A DNA stretch of 64,000 bases, taken from assembly GCF_002205635.1 (NCBI RefSeq), contig NZ_NISJ01000003.1, forward strand, positions 365,199 through 429,198, written 5' to 3'. Below, in pieces: positions 59,657-64,000 of the stretch. This stretch comes from Sphingopyxis witflariensis. Lineage in GTDB: Bacteria > Pseudomonadota > Alphaproteobacteria > Sphingomonadales > Sphingomonadaceae. Positions within the stretch are counted from its first letter, which is position 1. Each line of letters begins with the position of its first letter. The translations under genes and the position numbers were made by a program. Below the pieces are notes generated by a model. The model worked only from the letters and a program-made list of their open reading frames with translations. It made no database searches and was not told where the DNA came from.

Positions 59657-62083
59657 CTATTGTCTTACGGCTGTGAACGGCTCGATGAAGAAAGCCATGG
59701 GTACGCTTGGCAGATGCTGTTCTGAGCTCGACATCAGCAGCAGTCGATTGATGGTATTGTCCTGAATGCCACGCGCCGGGAACGCGCAGCTAATCCGTGC
59801 GCGGCCAATTGGCACCCCCGCTTTTTCCAGCTCTCCTTGACTACGGTGGAGGCGCGTAAAGCGCGCCGCGGCGGACGCTTCCCAATTTGTCTTTCGATCT
59901 GAATCTCGAAGCTTGGCGAGGTAACGAAAGCTATCCTTAAACAGCGCTGGGTAATTTGCATGCGCGCCAGCGATACCGATTTTTGCAGTCATCACGGGGT
60001 CGCGCGAGAAGAGAAAAGTCTCACGGCTGATCACGGCCGCGAGACCGTCAAGAGCTGCAACCAAGGGACCGAACCGCGGACGGATTGCGAGCTTCAGCTC
60101 CTGCCAGCGGTGCGGGCTGTCGGTTACGATCGCAGCGCCTGTCGCCTGAGCCAGATACATTGCGATCTCGAAGTTCGGCGCTAGCTTCATTATGTGCAGC
60201 TGACCCCGGTCCGAAGCGCCGACGATGCCATCCTGAAGCACTGCCAGGGGATCCCGCTCGCGCAATATTCGGCGGCCGACAAGCAAATCCGAAATTTCCT
60301 CGGCCCCAATGCCGGGCTTGTCGCGCCGCAATTCGGCAATGATTGCCTCGTCGGGAAGTGCAAGAAGGTCACGCTTGAGCCCCTCAATCGCCAGTTTCTT
60401 GAGTCGCGGATCCTCGTCGACCTCGAAACCAACGAGCCTTGCGCGATCTTCGGCCATTTTCATCATCTGGCGACGCAAATGCGTATCGAAGATGCACGGA
60501 TCCGGGATAAGATTGACGAGGCCGGCATCGACGAGAGGCATGATGTTCAGAATGAAGACCACCGATTTTAGGAACTCATGGTGGTAGCTTCCGGGCTGCT
60601 CGAGCGGACTATATGCCTTGGCCAGCACGCCCGGATGCGCAAAAGGATTCTCTATGATCAGTTCGCCGAAATAAAGTGGCGCGCCCGTTGCAAATTCGTC
60701 GATCAGGAACGGGTGAGTGCTCCCCGTGTATACCGCGCGGGGGCGACCGTCGGGCTTTGGAAGGAGCTTGAGCAGGTCGGTTTCGAGCGGCCAGAGCGCG
60801 GCGAACAGCGTATAGACTTGGCGAATTTGCTCCTCAGTTAGGGTCCGGCGCACGTCGGTCCAGCTCTTGCCTTCGGAGAGCCCGAGAATGTTCAATATGC
60901 CTTGATAGAAGCGGAGGTTCCGCTCGCGGATGCTCAGTTCATCCCACGCGGGACGCAGGGCTTCGGGACGCGAGCGGCAACAGTCCCGGAATGTCTCTCC
61001 CGAACCGCAGCCACATGCGTCACCTGGCCGCAACGCGCCGTCGGATAGCGGCTTCAGGAGGAAACTACGCTCCTTCTCGGTGCGGCCGAATTCATCCTGA
61101 TAATGAACGCGCCCATCCGTGTAGCGCACATATATCTCGCCGCCGAATTCATGAAGCTGGTCGGCTGGCGGCTTCAAGGGCTCGCCGAGGGCCGACCAAG
61201 GCTCGTCATTCTGCTTCTCGGGAAAGAGCCACTCCTCACACCCGGCCGCGACAAACCTGCGGGCGCGGAGCTTCAGAATGCGGTTTATCCGCACGACATC
61301 GGGCTCGATGAGATGGCGTTCGTGGATCAAGGCCATGGTGTTCACCAAGGCGTCGTGAAAATTGCGCGCGAAAGTCCGTTTCTCAAGCGCGCGACAGGCG
61401 GGATCCCGGGCATATTCGAGATTGGTAAGGATGAGACAAAAGTTCCGGCTCAGCGGAAAGATTGTCTGTGACCCCTTGAGCGCGATCGATGGGTCTTCGG
61501 GATAGCGGGTAAGCGTACTGCCGGGCGGCGCACCGTGGTTATAGATTGTCACGGGGTGATCGGTGAGAATGAATTTGACCGCGCTTTGCTCGGCCGAAAC
61601 GACTTCGCGCACACCGTTCGCCCAGATGCCGCCGTGGAGCATTCGAATGGCCTGCATCTCCATCATCAGCTCATTCTGGTCGAGCCCCGGATATTGGCTT
61701 CGCAGCCAATCTAATCCTTTCGGCGTGCGGATTTTCTGAATGTCGATATATTCAAACAGCGTCTCGAAATGACGGGACCGTTCGGCTTCCTCTGTTGCCA
61801 TGAAGGCCGGTATCGCCTTCGAGCCGCGAGTATCTATCGCGCCGAACAGCTTGCGCTCGATCTCGTCAATCACGCCGCCGAAGAAGGTGGAATAGAGATC
61901 GCGCTGGACGAAGCAGCGAGAGACCGGCGCGCGGAAGAGTGATCGCCCGAGCACGATACTGCCGTCGCGTCGAACAAATTTCTCGGGATTGAGGTCGAGA
62001 TAGTAAAGTTCGTCGCGCCTTGGCTCGATAAAATGTCGCTGATGCCACTCGGGCACATAATGATTGTCGCGGCTGAGGACCAT
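59657..62083 (-). CDS. Large DUF4238-like protein with SEC-C zinc motif
   Basis: 808 residues. The N-terminus NHYVPEWHQRHF (residues 7-18) and the following 280 residues fit DUF4238. A SEC-C metal motif CGCGSGETFRDCC lies at 357-369. The rest is unfamiliar; residues 640-680 (LHIMKLAPNFEIAMYLAQATGAAIVTDSPHRW, in pieces) recall a metal-free PIN-like or nucleotide-binding segment, but this is only an impression. No membrane segment. GC content and codon use look lower than in the sucrose genes. Function unknown; DUF4238 proteins often sit among defence or prophage genes. Confidence 0.75.
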   Translation of the reverse strand: MVLSRDNHYVPEWHQRHFIEPRRDELYYLDLNPEKFVRRDGSIVLGRSLFRAPVSRCFVQRDLYSTFFGGVIDEIERKLFGAIDTRGSKAIPAFMATEEAERSRHFETLFEYIDIQKIRTPKGLDWLRSQYPGLDQNELMMEMQAIRMLHGGIWANGVREVVSAEQSAVKFILTDHPVTIYNHGAPPGSTLTRYPEDPSIALKGSQTIFPLSRNFCLILTNLEYARDPACRALEKRTFARNFHDALVNTMALIHERHLIEPDVVRINRILKLRARRFVAAGCEEWLFPEKQNDEPWSALGEPLKPPADQLHEFGGEIYVRYTDGRVHYQDEFGRTEKERSFLLKPLSDGALRPGDACGCGSGETFRDCCRSRPEALRPAWDELSIRERNLRFYQGILNILGLSEGKSWTDVRRTLTEEQIRQVYTLFAALWPLETDLLKLLPKPDGRPRAVYTGSTHPFLIDEFATGAPLYFGELIIENPFAHPGVLAKAYSPLEQPGSYHHEFLKSVVFILNIMPLVDAGLVNLIPDPCIFDTHLRRQMMKMAEDRARLVGFEVDEDPRLKKLAIEGLKRDLLALPDEAIIAELRRDKPGIGAEEISDLLVGRRILRERDPLAVLQDGIVGASDRGQLHIMKLAPNFEIAMYLAQATGAAIVTDSPHRWQELKLAIRPRFGPLVAALDGLAAVISRETFLFSRDPVMTAKIGIAGAHANYPALFKDSFRYLAKLRDSDRKTNWEASAAARFTRLHRSQGELEKAGVPIGRARISCAFPARGIQDNTINRLLLMSSSEQHLPSVPMAFFIEPFTAVRQ

Positions 62084-62310
62084 CGCTGGACCTTAGCGTT
62101 TCCGTCAATCAAGTATAGCCGGGCTCAATTTGTCGACCGGAGAGAATTGCAATCAGCGCCAGCCTCGACGATTGGCGAGTGCAAGAAGATCGCTTCGTTC
62201 GGCCAGTGGTCGTGAAACAGCGAATCACGAAGCATACGACATATATACAAACGCCGAGCATAGGCACACGCGCTTGCCCTTGCTATACGATAGATCCGTA
62301 AGGCGCGCGT

Positions 62311-63297
62311 TTACAATCTTGGCGCCAGTGGCCGAAGCTTTCGGTCAAAGAAGCGCTGGTGATACACCTCACGATTGTTCCGCAACTTGTAGATCGTTGT
62401 CATATAGATCGCTTCCGTTACCGTGGTAGACGTGTCGATTGAGGCAAATCCCACGAAGTTCGGATGAAGCGCCGCCTCTTCAATCAACCGGACGAGATTC
62501 TCAAAGGGAACGCGGAGGAAGTCCCTGAGCTCGTCTTCCGCATAGAGCGCCTCGTCGCGATCAAACTCATCGCCCCCGACGCCCTCGCAATCTGCGAAGG
62601 TCCGCGCCGGCTTGATCGTTTCGAACGTCAGATCGAAGCCACGAGTCTGGCCAAGCAAAACTTCGACCGGTCGTTGGTCGAGGATGGCACAGATACGTTC
62701 AATTTCCTCCGGTTGAGCGCGCGGCCCGATATAGACGCGCTTGAGTGCGTCATCGAGATAATGCTTTGGGCCGACCTCTCCGACAACATACCGCCATTCC
62801 TTTTCGTGCGACCATTCGCTCCGCTTACGAGTGATGCGCGCCAGAACGGCCTCGCGACCGCCATCCGAAGCGACATCGGCGACGGTCAACGGTGGAAGCG
62901 CTTTGCGGGCATATGTTACCGGGCGGAGCTCTTCGCCGTGAAAATCGCCAATTGCCAAGCGCTGGGTGTCGAACTCGAGGCACATGCCGCCAAAGTTGCT
63001 CCCATAATAAGCCCACATCGGAAGATCTTCGACTGTCCCGGCAAATGACACCAAGGCAAAGCGCTCGATCATCTGCGAAACCAATGCATAGATTTCAGCG
63101 ATATCTTTGCCGCTCGCGCCCAAGATAGCGTCGACCATTTGGTCTCCCGGACCTCCGGTTTCGTAGAATGCCTCCATCGGATCGTTCATCGCCGAGAATG
63201 GCGGAGCGAAAAGATAGCTTGCGGAAAGCGCCTCCATCTCGCGCTCGGAATATGCCCCCAGCGGCCGAAATCGATAGAGAGTGGAGGGGCGATTCAT
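62311..63297 (-). CDS. DUF2971 domain protein
   Basis: 328 residues. LYRFRPLG at the N-terminus, YLFAPPFSAMNDPMEAFYE, then FALVSFAGTVEDLPMWAYYGSNFGGMCLEF and KRSEWSHEKEWRYVV are landmarks of DUF2971. The family is widespread in accessory regions and has no established activity. It is cytoplasmic and lies 227 bp upstream of the DUF4238 gene in the same direction, so the two may be expressed together. Confidence 0.8.
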   Translation of the reverse strand: MNRPSTLYRFRPLGAYSEREMEALSASYLFAPPFSAMNDPMEAFYETGGPGDQMVDAILGASGKDIAEIYALVSQMIERFALVSFAGTVEDLPMWAYYGSNFGGMCLEFDTQRLAIGDFHGEELRPVTYARKALPPLTVADVASDGGREAVLARITRKRSEWSHEKEWRYVVGEVGPKHYLDDALKRVYIGPRAQPEEIERICAILDQRPVEVLLGQTRGFDLTFETIKPARTFADCEGVGGDEFDRDEALYAEDELRDFLRVPFENLVRLIEEAALHPNFVGFASIDTSTTVTEAIYMTTIYKLRNNREVYHQRFFDRKLRPLAPRL

Positions 63298-63560
63298 GAC
63301 CGTGAGAACTTTCTATCTTACCGTGCACCGTTTGCAGATCGAAAGCCCACTTGAGACCGGTGGCTTGCACGTAACAATCTAAGGAAGCTGTAATTCATTT
63401 CTACCGAGTGGCTTCGACTAGAAGCAACCGCTTGAGATCGTCGGCAATATGGTTTTGATGATCATAGGAGGGCGGCCGTAAGATTGATGGCTCGGCGGAG
63501 CCCTCACGCGTTAGCTATTGGCTTCGTCGCCAGTAGTGACTTTCCAGGGGAGGAAATATT

Positions 63561-63854
63561 TTGAGCTGCAGCAGCCTTACAGCCGAAGGCGCCGCGCTGG
63601 TCGGTGCAGCAATCGGCGGAGCTTCGACAATAGTTGGCAATATTGTTACCCATTGGCTCTCCAACCGAAGAAGCGAAAAGCTCGATGGAAAACGGAAAGC
63701 CCGCCTTCGAACGATGCTATCTGGAGAACAGTATGTATGGCGAAGCATTGGTGCACTCAGTTCGGCGATCGGGGCAGACAATGAGAAGACGGCTAGCCTA
63801 CTCATCGAAATAGATGCCCGCCAGTCGCTCAGCAATAGCGATTCGTGGGCACTA
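63561..63854 (+). pseudogene. Small membrane protein gene truncated by an IS
   Basis: The first 98 codons (from MSCSSLTAEGAALVGAAIGG) give an N-terminal transmembrane helix (residues 10-34) and a charged helical region (LSNRRSEKLDGKRKARLRTMLSGEQYVW). The frame then runs into the IS end at 63855 and stops after foreign codons at 63986. The natural end, probably only a few residues further, is lost or displaced. Not a named family to me. GGGGAGGAAA lies upstream. Confidence 0.6.
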
Positions 63855-64000
63855 GGCCGTGTTGACAAAAGGGATTCCCAAACCCGCCTTGTTCTGATTC
63901 AAGACTGCTTTTTGAGGGGCAGTCATGGGTCGCGGGGATTTGTCGGACGCGGAGTGGGATCTGATCGGGCCGCTACTGCCGCCTGAGCGCGGTCGCTGGG
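63855..64000 (+). mobile_element. Left end of an IS5-family insertion sequence
   Basis: From GGCCGTGTTGACAAA at 63855, the start usual for IS427-group IS5 elements, to the window edge. It includes the start of the transposase gene. The right end lies outside the window, so target-site duplication cannot be checked. Confidence 0.75.
63925..64000 (+). CDS. IS5-family transposase, N-terminus (partial)
   Basis: Reads MGRGDLSDAEWDLIGPLLPPERGRW and runs off the window. LSDAEWxLIxPLLPP is the characteristic N-terminus of IS5/IS427-group DDE transposases. GAGGGGCAGTC precedes the ATG at 63925. In many elements of this group the transposase is completed by a frameshift; that part is not visible. Confidence 0.88.
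   Translation, partial: MGRGDLSDAEWDLIGPLLPPERGRW

Overview
High-GC alphaproteobacterial DNA, most likely from the Sphingomonadales (Sphingopyxis/Sphingomonas type). I infer this from the gene families: a Trb conjugation module with DUF736, DUF2840, DUF2285 and DUF3363-type relaxase genes, a TonB-receptor sugar locus, and many ATGA/GTGA/TTGA start-stop overlaps. I see no rRNA, tRNA or CRISPR.

Region 1 (1-24.6 kb) is an accessory island of redox-stress and metabolic genes. It holds homoserine dehydrogenase, an HAD phosphatase, 6-phosphogluconate dehydrogenase, arginyl-tRNA synthetase, a thiolase, a sulfite-oxidase-like molybdoenzyme with its flavin reductase, DUF2218, a thioredoxin-fold protein, a DM13 protein, two MsrA/MsrB reductases, a GST, CorA, a hydrolase-OsmC fusion, ribose-5-phosphate isomerase, GAPDH and Dps. 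Six promoters share one layout: a 15-bp CTAT-N7-ATAG box (LysR type, T-N11-A), exactly 10 nt, then a TTGG -35 element. A LysR gene lies in the middle of the island. A second palindrome, TATGCGC-N2/3-GCATATA, covers the LysR promoter and lies between rpiA and gap; a MarR-family gene with a C-terminal cysteine cluster lies nearby. A TetR/NTF2/NmrA trio and a LysR remnant are also present.

Region 2 (24.7-47.6 kb) is an integrative-conjugative-element core: trbB-C-D-E-J-K-L-F-G-I plus DUF2274, traG, a CopG protein, a relaxase, a lytic transglycosylase, traF, DUF2840, an AlpA-like HTH and three DUF736 genes. No integrase, RepA or ParA gene is visible. A module on the opposite strand (membrane-anchored LuxR-type HTH, two small proteins, RadC with a winged-helix tail) splits it. 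A small Zn-ribbon/unknown/SNase-like operon lies at the right edge. The DUF2285 gene is split by an apparent frameshift.

Region 3 (47.9-59.5 kb) begins with an SGNH hydrolase. It continues with a sucrose locus under tandem LacI-type operators: TonB receptor, GH68 enzyme, ROK fructokinase, two esterase-type hydrolases and an acyl-CoA ligase on the minus strand, and a GPH-type sugar transporter and LacI regulator on the plus strand. The hydrolases and ligase tightly coupled to sucrose genes suggest use of acylated sucrose.

Region 4 (59.6-64 kb) holds an 808-residue DUF4238/SEC-C protein, a DUF2971 protein, and a small membrane protein gene cut by an IS5-family element that runs off the window.
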